NCBI RefSeq assembly: GCF_010723735.1 | Contig: NZ_BLLB01000002.1 | Location: 3,038,001 to 3,102,000 of the forward strand | Source of the DNA: Mycolicibacterium hippocampi | Lineage (GTDB): Bacteria > Actinomycetota > Actinomycetes > Mycobacteriales > Mycobacteriaceae | Length of the DNA: 64,000 nucleotides | Direction: 5' to 3' | Part shown: piece by piece, positions 1 through 8,624 of the stretch | Layout of the letters: each line of letters opens with the position of its first letter | Position numbering within the stretch: position 1 is the stretch's first letter | The notes under the pieces: generated by a model | Told to the model about the DNA's origin: nothing | Database searches by the model: none | What the model saw: only the letters and a program-made list of their open reading frames with translations | Made by a program: the position numbers and the translations under genes

Positions 1-188
1 GTGTCCTTGAGGTGTTCGGCAGCCAGCTTGATCGCCCGGCCGGCGTCGGAGAATCCCTCCAGTGCATGGATCAGCACCGGTCCGCGGCCGTCGGCGGCCG
101 CGAGCTGGGGGGCGGGGAACTCGAGCTCGTACATGCCCGTCTGCTCAGGTTGGTACTGCTGACCTGGATTGTCTGTGTTCTCGGCCAT
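1..188 (-). CDS. PAC2-family protein (Rv2714-like), N-terminal part
   Basis: The reading frame starts with ATG at 188 on the minus strand, seven bases after a perfect AGGAGG, and runs off the left edge, so only about 62 residues are present. The start reads MAENTDNPGQ, followed by YELEFPAPQL and VLIHALEGFSDAGRA. That last segment resembles the first beta strand and loop of PAC2 (proteasome assembly chaperone-like) proteins. In M. tuberculosis the PAC2 gene Rv2714 sits beside sthA, as here. The cellular role of the bacterial members is not established. The family call rests on the short N-terminus plus synteny. Confidence 0.7.
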   Translation of the reverse strand, partial: MAENTDNPGQQYQPEQTGMYELEFPAPQLAAADGRGPVLIHALEGFSDAGRAIKLAAEHLKD

Positions 189-202
189 CTCTTGCCTCCT
201 TG

Positions 203-267
203 CCACTGTGGTCGCGACAGTGGGTGTCGTTCGCACTGTGTCCTACCAGTGTCGTCCTACCAGTGTC
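203..267. repeat. Inverted and direct repeats upstream of the PAC2 gene
   Basis: CCACTGT (203-209) and ACAGTGG (217-223) form a perfect inverted repeat with a 7-base spacer. A 13-base unit, TCCTACCAGTGTC, then occurs twice (241-253 and 255-267). All copies lie 15 to 80 bases upstream of the PAC2 start and share a CACTG-type core. They could be binding sites for a regulator of that gene. No regulator is assigned. Confidence 0.45.
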
Positions 268-375
268 CCGCACGTGGGGTTCCCCGCCACGGCGGTATAC
301 CCCCGTCATCCTTTTGTTCGAACGCGCTCACACCGATGTGACATTCCGCATCCCGGTGGACGGGGCCGGCCCGGC

Positions 376-1791
376 TCAGGATCGGAACTGGTGCAGAGCA
401 CGTAGCTTGTTCATCACGTCCAGTGCCGCGACCTTGTAGGCCTCGGAGAACGTCGGATAGTTGAACACGGCATCGACGAGGTATTCGACGGTGCCGCCGC
501 AGCCCATCACGGCCTGGCCGATGTGCACCATCTCGGTGGCGTTGGTGCCGAAGATGTGGACCCCGAGCAGGCGCAGATCCTCGGTGGAGACCAGCAGCTT
601 GAGCATGCCGTAGGAGTCGCCGGCGATCTGGCCGCGAGCCAACTCGCGGTACCGGGAGACACCGACCTCGTAGGGCACCGACCCCTTGGTGAGGTCCACC
701 TCGGTCGCCCCGACGTAGGACACCTCGGGGATGGAGTAGATCCCGATCGGCTGGAGTTCGGTCATGCCTTTGCAGGGCTCGCCGAACGCGTGGTAGGCGG
801 CCAGTCGGCCCTGGTCCATGGACGTCGCCGCCAGGGCCGGGAAACCGATGACGTCGCCGACGGCGTAGATGTGGTCGACCTTGGTCTGATAGTTGTCGTC
901 GACGAAGATGCGACCGCGGTCGTCGGCCTCCAGGCCGGCGTTCGGGAGGTCCAGGTGGTCGGTCTGGCCCTGCCGGCCCGCCGAGTACATGACGGTCTCG
1001 GCGGGGATCTGCTTGCCGCTGGCCAGCGTCGTCACCGTGCCCGCAGATCCGACGTCGACGGCGGTGACCTCCTCGCCGAAGCGGAACGTGACGGCCAGGT
1101 CGCGCAGGTGGAACTTGAGCGCCTCGATGATCTCGGGATCGCAGAACTCCAGCATGTTGTCACGCTTCTCGACGACGGTGACCTTGGTGCCCAGCGCCGC
1201 GAACATCGAGGCGTACTCGATTCCGATGACTCCGGCCCCGACCACGACCATCGAGCCGGGGATGGACTTCAGGTCGAGAATCCCGTCGGAGTCCAGCACG
1301 CGGTTCTCGTCGAACTCCACGCCGAGCGGGCGGGCTGGTTTGGTGCCCGTGGCGATGACGACGTAGCGGCCGCTGACGGTGACACGTTCGGCGCGTCCGG
1401 GGTCGTCGACATGGATGGTGTGCGCGTCGATGAACCGGGCGTGACCGACGTAGAGCTCGATGCGGTTGCGCATCAGCTGCGAGCGCACGACGTCGATCTC
1501 CCTGCCGATGACGTGCTGGGTGCGCGCCAGGAGGTCGGCGGGGGTGATCTTCTCCTTGACGCGGTAGCTGGCGCCGTAGAGCTCGCGCTGGCTCATGCCG
1601 GTGAGGTAGACGACGGCCTCACGCAGCGTCTTCGACGGAATGGTGCCGGTGTTGACGCACACCCCGCCGAGCATCAGCCCGCGCTCGACAACGGCGACCG
1701 ACTTGCCGAGCTTCGCCGCCGCGATGGCCGCCTTCTGCCCTCCCGGGCCGGACCCGATGACGACGAGATCGTATTCCTGCGTGGAACCCAT
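376..1791 (-). CDS. sthA: Soluble pyridine nucleotide transhydrogenase
   Basis: A flavoprotein of 471 residues that would transfer hydride between NADH and NADP+ in the cytosol. The start [18 protein letters not shown] carries the FAD Rossmann motif at about residues 10-18. A second nucleotide-binding motif, [14 protein letters not shown], lies mid-protein, and the C-terminal dimerisation domain is complete. The disulfide-reductase signature reads [13 protein letters not shown]: Cys45 is kept, but the second redox cysteine is Thr50, as expected for SthA and unlike lipoamide dehydrogenases. The frame stays open far upstream (to 2499), but homology begins at this ATG. The start lacks an obvious Shine-Dalgarno sequence. 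It is divergent from the DUF4192 gene. Confidence 0.93.
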   Translation of the reverse strand: MGSTQEYDLVVIGSGPGGQKAAIAAAKLGKSVAVVERGLMLGGVCVNTGTIPSKTLREAVVYLTGMSQRELYGASYRVKEKITPADLLARTQHVIGREIDVVRSQLMRNRIELYVGHARFIDAHTIHVDDPGRAERVTVSGRYVVIATGTKPARPLGVEFDENRVLDSDGILDLKSIPGSMVVVGAGVIGIEYASMFAALGTKVTVVEKRDNMLEFCDPEIIEALKFHLRDLAVTFRFGEEVTAVDVGSAGTVTTLASGKQIPAETVMYSAGRQGQTDHLDLPNAGLEADDRGRIFVDDNYQTKVDHIYAVGDVIGFPALAATSMDQGRLAAYHAFGEPCKGMTELQPIGIYSIPEVSYVGATEVDLTKGSVPYEVGVSRYRELARGQIAGDSYGMLKLLVSTEDLRLLGVHIFGTNATEMVHIGQAVMGCGGTVEYLVDAVFNYPTFSEAYKVAALDVMNKLRALHQFRS

Positions 1792-1964
1792 GGCACAAGA
1801 TCTACGCCGGTTACCGCCGTCTCGCATGTCGGCCGGCGTCAACTCCAGGTGAACTCTCACCGCTCGGGCGAACACCGATCCCCAATCGCGATTCCATCCA
1901 CAGTTCGGGTCCGCCACACCGTCGACAGCGCCTCGCCGTCGGCAGGTGTTGCCAGGTTTGCGGT

Positions 1965-3014
1965 ATGTCCACAACACATCGCCCCGATAACCCGCTCGAC
2001 CGACCCGGCGCCCTGATTGCGGCGTTGCCCGCTGTCCTCGGGTTCGTCCCCGAGAGATCGCTGGTGCTGGTGACCGCTGCCCACGGTGAGATGGGCGCGG
2101 TGATACGCGCCGAACTCTCCGAAGGCGCGGACTGCTCGCTGGGGCACCTCGCGGAATTGGCGGCCGCCTCGCGAGCGGAGATCGCGATCGCGGTGATCGT
2201 CGACGACGAGGGCGCCGCCTGCCGGATGTGCGCCGACGAGTACCGGGAGTTGGCCCACGAACTGGCCGTCGAGCTCGCGAGATGGAACGTCGAACTGTCC
2301 GCCGTGCACGTTGTCGACAAGGTCGCCGCCGGTGGCCGGTGGTACTGCGCGGACGGGTGCGGCAGCACAGGAGTGGTCGAGGACCCGGCGGCATCACCCA
2401 TCGCCGTGGCTGCCGTGCTGGACGGTCGGCGTCTGTACGCCCGCCGCTCGGAGTTGGTCGCCGTGGTCGCCCAGGTCGATCCCGAACGCAGCGCGACACT
2501 CGCCCTGGCCATCGACGCGGCCGGCGAGGTGGACCCCGATCGCCCGGACTCGCAGGCGAGAAGCGACATCGAGCACGCTCTGGCCTGCGCCGATCAACTC
2601 ACCGAGGGCCGCCCGTTGGCCGATGGGCAGCTCACGCGGCTGGGCTTGGCGCTGACCGATCCGCGGGTGCGCGACACCCTTTATGCACTGGCCGTCGGAG
2701 ACCATGCGGGCGCGGCCGAATCGTTGTGGGCCGACCTCGCCCGGCTGCTGCCCGAACCGTGGCGAGCCGAAGCGCTGGTACTGCTGGCGTTTTCGGCCTA
2801 TGCGCGGGGGGACGGGCCGCTCGCCGGGATCTCACTGGATGCCGCGCTGGCGTGCTCGCCGAAGCACCGGATGGCCGGCATGCTCGACCAGGCTCTGCAG
2901 TCGGGGATGCGGCCAGAACAGATACGCGAACTGGCCCGCACCGGCTACCGCCTGGCCAAGCAGCTCGGAGTGCAGCTGCCGCCTAAGCGGCTCTTCGGCC
3001 GGCGGGCGGGCTAG
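1965..3014 (+). CDS. DUF4192 domain-containing protein (Rv2712c-like)
   Basis: A 349-residue soluble protein beginning [20 protein letters not shown]. The phrase [17 protein letters not shown] near the N-terminus is typical of the actinobacterial DUF4192 family, and the length matches the M. tuberculosis neighbour of sthA and ideR. No catalytic motif, signal peptide or membrane segment is visible. The gene is transcribed away from sthA and converges on ideR, ending 13 bases from the ideR stop. Function is unknown. Confidence 0.85.
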   Translation: MSTTHRPDNPLDRPGALIAALPAVLGFVPERSLVLVTAAHGEMGAVIRAELSEGADCSLGHLAELAAASRAEIAIAVIVDDEGAACRMCADEYRELAHELAVELARWNVELSAVHVVDKVAAGGRWYCADGCGSTGVVEDPAASPIAVAAVLDGRRLYARRSELVAVVAQVDPERSATLALAIDAAGEVDPDRPDSQARSDIEHALACADQLTEGRPLADGQLTRLGLALTDPRVRDTLYALAVGDHAGAAESLWADLARLLPEPWRAEALVLLAFSAYARGDGPLAGISLDAALACSPKHRMAGMLDQALQSGMRPEQIRELARTGYRLAKQLGVQLPPKRLFGRRAG

Positions 3015-3027
3015 CTTGCGTACCGGG

Positions 3028-3720
3028 TCAGACCTTCTCGACTTTCACCGTGTGGGCCATCTCATGCGGGAGTTCGACTTGCTCGTGCCCTGGGATGACG
3101 ATCATCACGCCGCCGTGGTTGTTGACCTCGACCGTCACGCGGGCGTTGGGCACCACACCGGCGTCCTTCAGCCGCGCGATCAACTCGGCGTCGCCCTGGA
3201 CATGTTCGGTCAGCTGCCGCACCACTACCGCCACGGGCATCCCGGCGGGCAACTCGGTCAGCCGAACCAGGCTGATGGTCTCGTTGATCAGGTCATCGCC
3301 GACACCGAGCTCCGACAGCCCCGGGATCGGGTTGCCGAACGGGGACGTGGTGGGGTTGTTGAGCACCTGGACCAGCCGGCGCTCGACGTCCTCGCTCATC
3401 ACGTGCTCCCACCGGCACGCCTCGGCATGGACTTCTTCCCAGGGCAGTCCGATGACATCGACCAGTAGCCGCTCGGCAAGACGGTGCTTACGCATCACCG
3501 CGACCGCCAGACCGCGACCCTTGTCGGTCAGCTCCAGGTGGCGGTCGCCGGCGACGTGCAGCAGTCCGTCGCGCTCCATCCGCGACACGGTCTGGCTGAC
3601 GGTGGGTCCACTCTGATCGAGACGTTCCGCGATCCGCGCACGCAGCGGGATGACGCCCTCTTCCTCGAGGTCGTAAATGGTTCGCAGGTACATCTCGGTG
3701 GTATCGACCAGATCGTTCAT
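3028..3720 (-). CDS. ideR: Iron-dependent repressor IdeR
   Basis: A DtxR-family metal-dependent repressor of 230 residues, starting at MNDLVDTTEM, the usual start of mycobacterial IdeR. The N-terminal winged helix-turn-helix covers about residues 1-73. All metal ligands known from the family are in place: Met10, Cys102, Glu105 and His106 for the primary site, and His79, Glu83 and His98 for the ancillary site. The C-terminal SH3-like domain is complete. In mycobacteria IdeR with Fe2+ represses siderophore genes and activates iron storage. It lies downstream of sigB in the same direction, with a strong hairpin between them. A candidate IdeR box is present elsewhere in the window, at 51666-51684. 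Confidence 0.97.
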   Translation of the reverse strand: MNDLVDTTEMYLRTIYDLEEEGVIPLRARIAERLDQSGPTVSQTVSRMERDGLLHVAGDRHLELTDKGRGLAVAVMRKHRLAERLLVDVIGLPWEEVHAEACRWEHVMSEDVERRLVQVLNNPTTSPFGNPIPGLSELGVGDDLINETISLVRLTELPAGMPVAVVVRQLTEHVQGDAELIARLKDAGVVPNARVTVEVNNHGGVMIVIPGHEQVELPHEMAHTVKVEKV

Positions 3721-3814
3721 TCGCACACCCTCCGTCTGAGCCGAGTCTACCGGTCGACCCGCTGAACAGCGGTGCTTCATATGGCGACACGGGGTTGGAC
3801 AACAGCGACGCCAG

Positions 3815-3843
3815 AAAGCCCGCCGAAAATTCCGGCGGGCTTT
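3815..3843 (-). terminator. Hairpin terminator downstream of sigB
   Basis: An 11-base perfect stem, AAAGCCCGCCG (3815-3825) with CGGCGGGCTTT (3833-3843), and a 7-base loop. It lies 27 bases past the sigB stop and upstream of ideR, so it probably ends the sigB transcript and separates it from ideR. The CTTT at the end of the stem acts as the short U-rich tail. Confidence 0.75.
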
Positions 3844-3869
3844 CCTCGTGGTCTTGCTAGGTGGTCCTG

Positions 3870-4829
3870 CTAGCTGGCGTAGGAGCGCAGCCTGTCTGCT
3901 CGCTCTCCGTTGCGCAGCTTGGCCATCACCTCGCGCTCGATCTGGCGCACCCGTTCGCGGGAGAGCCCAAACAACTTGCCGATCTGATCCAGCGTGCGGG
4001 GCTGGCCGTCGTCGAGGCCGAACCGCAGCCGGATGACCTGCTGTTCGCGCTCATCCAACGTCGTGAGCACGTACCGGATGTCGGTGTGCAGCAATTCGGA
4101 GATCACGGCGTTCTCCGCGGACATCGCCTCGGCGTCTTCGATGAAGTCGCCCAACGGAGCCTCTTCGTCGCTGCCGACGGGCATGTCCAGGCTCACCGGA
4201 TCACGGCTGTGCGAAAGCAGATCGGCGATCTTCTCCGCGGGGATGCCCGATTCCTCGGCCAGCTCCTCGTCGGTGGCATCGCGACCCAGGTTCTGGTGCA
4301 TTTCGCGCTTGATCCTGGCGAGCTTGTTGACCTGCTCGACGAGATGAACCGGGAGGCGGATGGTGCGGCTCTGATCGGCCATGCCCCGGGTGATCGCCTG
4401 GCGGATCCACCACGTGGCGTAGGTCGAGAACTTGAACCCCTTGGCGTAGTCGAACTTCTCCATCGCGCGGATCAGCCCGAGGTTGCCCTCCTGGATGAGG
4501 TCGAGCAGCGGCATGCCGCGACCGGTGTAGCGCTTGGCCAGCGAGACGACCAGACGCAGGTTGGCTTCGAGCAGGTGCCGCCGCGCCGCCTCGCCATCGC
4601 GCACCACCGCCGCAAGGTCGCGCTTGCGGCTGTCGCCGAGCCGCTTGCGGGTGTCGAGTAGGTGCTGCGCGTACAGGCCCGCCTCGATCCGCTTGGCGAG
4701 TTCGACCTCGTCGGCCGCATTGAGCAGCGCGGTCTTGCCGATGCCGTTCAAGTAAACGCGCACCAGATCTGCGGCTGGGCTCTGGGCATCCAGATCTTGG
4801 TCGAAGCGACTGCTGGTGGCATTTGCCAT
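3870..4829 (-). CDS. sigB: RNA polymerase sigma factor SigB
   Basis: A group 2 (primary-like, non-essential) sigma factor of 319 residues for stress and stationary-phase transcription. The start at [10 protein letters not shown] has AGGAGG seven bases upstream; an in-frame start 30 bases earlier is less likely. Region 1.2 begins near [14 protein letters not shown]. Region 2 includes the core-binding and -10 reading segment [20 protein letters not shown]. Region 4 ends with the helix-turn-helix [20 protein letters not shown]. Unlike SigA in this window, it lacks a long N-terminal acidic extension. An ECF-type promoter lies upstream (4867-4893) and a terminator follows the stop. Confidence 0.96.
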   Translation of the reverse strand: MANATSSRFDQDLDAQSPAADLVRVYLNGIGKTALLNAADEVELAKRIEAGLYAQHLLDTRKRLGDSRKRDLAAVVRDGEAARRHLLEANLRLVVSLAKRYTGRGMPLLDLIQEGNLGLIRAMEKFDYAKGFKFSTYATWWIRQAITRGMADQSRTIRLPVHLVEQVNKLARIKREMHQNLGRDATDEELAEESGIPAEKIADLLSHSRDPVSLDMPVGSDEEAPLGDFIEDAEAMSAENAVISELLHTDIRYVLTTLDEREQQVIRLRFGLDDGQPRTLDQIGKLFGLSRERVRQIEREVMAKLRNGERADRLRSYAS

Positions 4830-4866
4830 TACGGCCTCCTGATCGGGTCGAACTTTCAAGAGCTAC

Positions 4867-4893
4867 AACGCTCTGTGAGTTCAAAGAGTTCCC
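4867..4893 (-). promoter_or_regulatory. SigE/SigH-type promoter of sigB
   Basis: On the minus strand the sequence reads GGGAAC, 17 bases, then CGTTG, which fits the ECF sigma (SigE/SigH class) -35 and -10 consensus in mycobacteria. The -10 element ends 37 bases before the sigB ATG, leaving a short leader with the ribosome-binding site. Stress-induced ECF control of sigB is established in M. tuberculosis. Here it is inferred from the motif. Confidence 0.7.
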
Positions 4894-4976
4894 AACCTCA
4901 CCGCGACTCACACCTGCTGAGCTGCGGTTTTCACCGCTTCACCTGAGAATGTGCTGAGAAGTGAACCCGGCGGTGC

Positions 4977-5399
4977 TCAGCGGGGAACGTCGCGGTGGAG
5001 ATCGTCGGCTTCGTACCCGGAGTGCTCGGTCTCGGCGTGTGGCCACACCGACGCCGGTCCCTCGAGCGAGGGGCGCTCGGCAGTCGGGAACAGCGGGATG
5101 CGGCGCTTCGAGTCGTACCGCCGGGGTTCCTCGGCGCGTCGCGGCGGACGGTCGTTGGCGATCAGCACCGCCATCCACGGCAGCGGGATCGACAGGACGA
5201 TGATCCCCAGCGAGATCAGGCCGTTGTGCCAGATGCCGTAAGCCGCCGCGGCGAGAATCAGGGCAGGGATACGGAACGACATCAGGGTGAGGTACTTGCG
5301 TACCCGGGCGCGGTGCTGTTCCTCGTGAGCGAGTGCGGCCCGGGTGATCAACACGGGCCGGCCGTCGTCGTCGAAACTCAGCTCTTGGCCTTGTTTCAT
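4977..5399 (-). CDS. DUF3099 domain-containing membrane protein (Rv2709-like)
   Basis: A 140-residue protein beginning MKQGQELSFDDDGRPVLITR, with GTGGAG just before the start; a GTG 18 bases upstream is an alternative. Two hydrophobic stretches in the middle (FRIPALILAAAAYGIW and LISLGIIVLSIPLPWMAVLI) are probably paired membrane helices. A charged cytosolic tail follows (NDRPPRRAEEPRRYDSK). The family is restricted to actinobacteria and has no known function. It sits between sigB and a divergent DUF3039 gene, as in M. tuberculosis. Confidence 0.8.
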   Translation of the reverse strand: MKQGQELSFDDDGRPVLITRAALAHEEQHRARVRKYLTLMSFRIPALILAAAAYGIWHNGLISLGIIVLSIPLPWMAVLIANDRPPRRAEEPRRYDSKRRIPLFPTAERPSLEGPASVWPHAETEHSGYEADDLHRDVPR

Positions 5400-5475
5400 G
5401 ACTCCACTGTTGCACATCGGCGCCCGGTGTGCCGGTGACGTTTCTTACCGATCTGTGGCGAGGCAGAATGGTGAC

Positions 5476-5712
5476 ATGCAAACCCAGACCATCGAGCGCA
5501 CCGACACCGACGAACGCGTCGACGACGGGACTGACGACGACACTCCCAAGGTCTTCCACTACGTCAAGAAGGACAAGATCGCCGAAAGCGCCGTGATGGG
5601 CACACACGTCGTCGCACTGTGCGGCGAGGTGTTCCCGGTGACCCGCTCGGCGAAGCCCGGTTCGCCGGTATGCCCGGACTGCAAGCAGATCTACGAGCAG
5701 CTCAAGAAGTAG
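5476..5712 (+). CDS. DUF3039 small zinc-ribbon-like protein (Rv2708c-like)
   Basis: A 78-residue acidic protein starting MQTQTIERTDTDERVDDG. The C-terminal half contains VALCGEVFPVTRSAK followed by CPDCKQIYEQLKK, giving a Cys plus a CxxC pair that may bind metal. No membrane segment is present. The ATG at 5476 was preferred over an upstream in-frame start (5344) because homologues begin with the acidic stretch. Its last 11 bases overlap the 3' end of the convergent YihY gene. Function unknown. Confidence 0.8.
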   Translation: MQTQTIERTDTDERVDDGTDDDTPKVFHYVKKDKIAESAVMGTHVVALCGEVFPVTRSAKPGSPVCPDCKQIYEQLKK

Positions 5713-6739
5713 CGGCGTCGCCCTTGGCGACCGCCGCGGGCGCGTCGCCTGTGGGTGTGTCGATCTGTTCGGGGACGTCGTCCGGTTGCGCGGTCGGTGC
5801 GCCGCTGAAGGCACTGGCTTTGGCTTCCAGCCACCACCGCAGACGTTTGGCGTGGGTCGGCTGAGCCGGCCATTCCTCCTCGATGGCCGCGTTGAGTTCC
5901 GCGCCGAACATGACGGCGAAACCGAGGAAGAACGCGAACAACAGGAATGCGATCGGGGTTGCCAGCGCCCCGTAGGTGTAGCCGGTGCTGGTGATCCAGG
6001 TCAGGTAGACCCTTAGCGCCCACGTCGCCACCAGGAACACCACCGCGGCCAGCACGGAGCCGTACACCAGCCGATGCGACGGCAGTGGCTTGGGCAGTGA
6101 TACCCGGTAGAGCAGGTTCACCGCGACCACAAGCGCCAGGAACAGCACCGGGTAGTAGCCGTACCGCAGGAAGTGGTCCCAGCTGTCGGGGATGAACTCG
6201 GCGATCTTGCGCGGGCCCAGCGCCAGGAACGGGGCCGTCACGATGGCCCCGACCAACATCACCACATACAGGCCCAGTGCGTAGAACCGTTGCCGCACGG
6301 GATGTCGGAGCGGCGTCTGGCCGTGGGCCTCGGTGATCGAGTCGACGAACGCCGAGATGGCCGACGAGCCCGCCCACAGCGAGATGACGAACCCGAGCGA
6401 GACGACCTCGCCCCGGGCGCCCCTGATGATGTCGCGCACCGTCGGCTCGATGATCTCGGTGACCACGTTGGGCGAGAAGAACCGCCCGGCGGTACTGACC
6501 AGTTGGCTCTGGATCATCGGCAGGGTGTCCGGACCGAACATCGGAGCGACATAGGCCAAACTGCCCAACATTCCCAGCAGCAGCGGCGGCAGTGACAGCG
6601 CGCACCAGAAGGCAGCCTGCGCTGACTCCGCGAAAATCGAGTCGTCCCAACTTTTTGCCAAAGTCCGGCCGGCGATGTGCCGGAAGTGGTGGCGTGACGG
6701 CCTCGGCCGGTCGGGTGGCAATGCTGACTGGTCACTCAT
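5702..6739 (-). CDS. YihY/virulence factor BrkB family membrane protein (Rv2707-like)
   Basis: A 345-residue integral membrane protein with about six hydrophobic helices, for example AFWCALSLPPLLLGMLGSL and VYGSVLAAVVFLVATWAL. The segment GYTYGALATPIAFLLFAFF followed by FGAELNAAIEEEW is the typical YihY/BrkB C-terminal signature. A proline-rich N-terminus and an Ala-rich tail are cytosolic. The family was once called tRNA-processing RNase BN in error, and its real role, perhaps in transport or envelope function, is not settled. It is convergent with the DUF3039 gene. Confidence 0.87.
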   Translation of the reverse strand: MSDQSALPPDRPRPSRHHFRHIAGRTLAKSWDDSIFAESAQAAFWCALSLPPLLLGMLGSLAYVAPMFGPDTLPMIQSQLVSTAGRFFSPNVVTEIIEPTVRDIIRGARGEVVSLGFVISLWAGSSAISAFVDSITEAHGQTPLRHPVRQRFYALGLYVVMLVGAIVTAPFLALGPRKIAEFIPDSWDHFLRYGYYPVLFLALVVAVNLLYRVSLPKPLPSHRLVYGSVLAAVVFLVATWALRVYLTWITSTGYTYGALATPIAFLLFAFFLGFAVMFGAELNAAIEEEWPAQPTHAKRLRWWLEAKASAFSGAPTAQPDDVPEQIDTPTGDAPAAVAKGDAATS

Positions 6740-6766
6740 GACCAGTCCAGCATCGCCGATGTGCCG

Positions 6767-6958
6767 CTACGGCTCCAACTGGCTTACTTCCAGGACCGCC
6801 GCCAGCTCGACCAACTTGGCCTCGTGTTCGTTGGCATGGTGTTGGCAGAACAGCAACTCGGCGCCCGACGGAAGCTTCGCCCGTACGCGGGCCGCGGCGC
6901 CACAACGGTCGCAGCGGTCAGCCTTGGTCAATGCGGGACTGGTCAGCGTTGCGGTCAT
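6767..6958 (-). CDS. Small zinc-ribbon-like protein (DUF7455-type)
   Basis: A 63-residue protein starting MTATLTSPALTKADRCDRCG, with GGAGG close upstream. The cysteine pair CDRCG and a later FCQHHANEH suggest a single metal site of CxxC...CxxH type. The C-terminus is helical and acidic. Such small proteins are common and conserved in actinobacteria, but I know of no assigned function. It lies upstream of the YihY gene on the same strand, 27 bases away, and could be cotranscribed with it. Confidence 0.7.
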   Translation of the reverse strand: MTATLTSPALTKADRCDRCGAAARVRAKLPSGAELLFCQHHANEHEAKLVELAAVLEVSQLEP

Positions 6959-7090
6959 GGCACCTCCATAGGATGTGGCGACGTTCTTCTACTCTGTCAG
7001 ACGCTTGGGGTTCCGGCCTTGTTCCCCGGGGGTTTACGGGTGTGTCGTGTCTCACGGATGTATGTGTTGCGACAGATAGGGGCTGACGGT

Positions 7091-7441
7091 ATGACCGACG
7101 ACCTCGTCCATCTGTGCTCTGCGCCGCAGTGGGACGCGGCCCGCCGGTCGGGAGAACTACGGCCCGATTCGCTGGACGCGGTGGGCTTTGTGCACCTGTC
7201 GACACCGGATCAGGTCCATCTGCCCGCCAACCGTCTCTACACCGGCCGGACAGACCTGCTGCTGCTGCGCATCGACGCCGCACGTCTCTCCTCTCCGGTC
7301 CGCTGGGAACCCGGGGCTCCCAGCGATCCCGCGGGGATGGTGTTCCCGCATTTGTACGGCCCCTTACCGGTAGCAGCTGTGATAAGCGTCACGTCCTACC
7401 CGTGCGGGCCCGATGGTTCGTTCCCGCCACGCGGGTCCTGA
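7091..7441 (+). CDS. DUF952 domain-containing protein (Rv2705c-like)
   Basis: A 116-residue cytosolic protein beginning MTDDLVHLCSAPQWDAARRS. The segment DAVGFVHLSTPDQVHLPANR and the later VFPHLYGPLPVAAV match the compact DUF952 fold, with conserved histidines that could line an active site. AGGGG lies near the start. Mycobacterial homologues sit near sigA in the same way. No enzymatic function is known. Confidence 0.82.
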   Translation: MTDDLVHLCSAPQWDAARRSGELRPDSLDAVGFVHLSTPDQVHLPANRLYTGRTDLLLLRIDAARLSSPVRWEPGAPSDPAGMVFPHLYGPLPVAAVISVTSYPCGPDGSFPPRGS

Positions 7442-7550
7442 AAACCAGCGTGATCGATCGCTCTGTGACGCACCAGTTTTGGTCACTGGTTTGCGGGTTC
7501 TTGTCGGCACGGAGTGCGGAACCCACATCGGTGGTCGGATTGTGACTCAA

Positions 7551-7556
7551 TACACT
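7551..7556 (+). promoter_or_regulatory. -10 element of a probable leaderless transcript
   Basis: TACACT fits the mycobacterial TANNNT -10 element and lies eight bases before the GTG start at 7565. That GTG has no Shine-Dalgarno sequence. Transcription would start at or one or two bases before the GTG, giving a leaderless mRNA. No convincing -35 element is seen. Confidence 0.45.
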
Positions 7557-7564
7557 GACCACTC

Positions 7565-8347
7565 GTGGGCATACTGTTCGGCTTCGCACCGTGGATCGTT
7601 TACTGGATTCTCGTCGGCAACGTTCCCTTCGTCACCGCGGTGCTCGTCGCGTTTGCGATGGCCGTAGCGGCACTCGTGGTCTCCAGGCTCGGTGGGTCCC
7701 CTGGGCGGACGCTGGAGATCGGTGCTGTCGCAACGTTTTTCCTGCTGACGGTGCTTACGTTCACGGTGAGCCAGGACTTCATGGAACGGTGGATACAGCC
7801 GCTGAGTACCGCCGGGATCTTCGTGGTGGCGTTGGTCAGCGTGCTGATCGGCAAGCCGTTCGTCCGCGAGTTCGCCGTCGTCGGTCAGCCCAAGGAAGTG
7901 ATCGACAGCGAGCCCTTCGCCCGCATCACCTCGCTGCTGACCTGGATCTGGATCGCGGCGTTCGGTGGCATGGCGCTGTCGTCGGCGATCCCGCCGATCG
8001 TGCAGGGCGATGCGACGATCCTGGACACCCGCACGCCGCTGTCGTTCGTCTGCTACTGGGTGGTGCCGTTCACGTTGCTGGGGGTGGCGGCTCTGCTGAC
8101 GCGGGTGCTGCCGGACCGGATGGTGCCGGCGGCGGACGAAGTGGTCCGCAAGACCACCTTCGTCGCGTTCGCCGAGGCGGAGATCGATCAGCTGATCTAC
8201 CTCGCCACCGAGCACGCCAACCGCGAAGTCGGCGCGGGCAAGGAGGCCTACGACATCCGGATCGGCAGCAAAGGCATTCCGCTTGTCGGAGACGAGACGC
8301 GCGAATCCTGGCCCTCCTCGTACAAGGTGCGCGAGCGCAGGCGCTGA
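7565..8347 (+). CDS. Conserved membrane protein of unknown function
   Basis: A 260-residue protein (GTG start) with five to six hydrophobic segments in the first 190 residues, including FAPWIVYWILVGNVPFV, IGAVATFFLLTVLTFTV and PLSTAGIFVVALVSVLIG. A soluble C-terminal domain of about 75 residues follows (DEVVRKTTFVAFAEAEID). It resembles the septation-protein/IspZ-like arrangement of paired helices only loosely. I do not recognise a named family with confidence. It stands alone between a DUF952 gene and the PGRS-like gene, with a 277-base gap after it in which I see no gene. Confidence 0.75.
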   Translation: MGILFGFAPWIVYWILVGNVPFVTAVLVAFAMAVAALVVSRLGGSPGRTLEIGAVATFFLLTVLTFTVSQDFMERWIQPLSTAGIFVVALVSVLIGKPFVREFAVVGQPKEVIDSEPFARITSLLTWIWIAAFGGMALSSAIPPIVQGDATILDTRTPLSFVCYWVVPFTLLGVAALLTRVLPDRMVPAADEVVRKTTFVAFAEAEIDQLIYLATEHANREVGAGKEAYDIRIGSKGIPLVGDETRESWPSSYKVRERRR

Positions 8348-8624
8348 CCCGCCACGGGCCGCCCGGTTGCGGTCCGGCATTGTCACCGGTCTTTGCGATA
8401 TTCGCAGCGTTCCGGACGTCGTTGTGGGGTGGACGGCCGTGGCCGCGAAGCCGGCCGTTCGCCGATCCGGCTCAGCTACCGGGACTTCCGGGTCCAAGTG
8501 CGGCCTCAGCTAATTCAAGGCGCAACACGGTACACCATTCGGGCAGGGTAATTGACTGAGGTGCCGATTTGCTGTGTTAGATTCCGGCGAATCCGGAGAC
8601 CGAGCAGACCAGGGGGAACTGCGC

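Noticed and set aside
523..2016. 497-residue plus-strand ORF antisense to sthA
   Set aside because: It is a GC-rich shadow of sthA with no family motif. The sthA frame carries clear FAD and NADP motifs.
1792..2499. N-terminal extension of the sthA frame to 707 residues
   Set aside because: The extra 236 residues are Arg/Pro-rich, overlap the DUF4192 gene and lack homology to SthA proteins.
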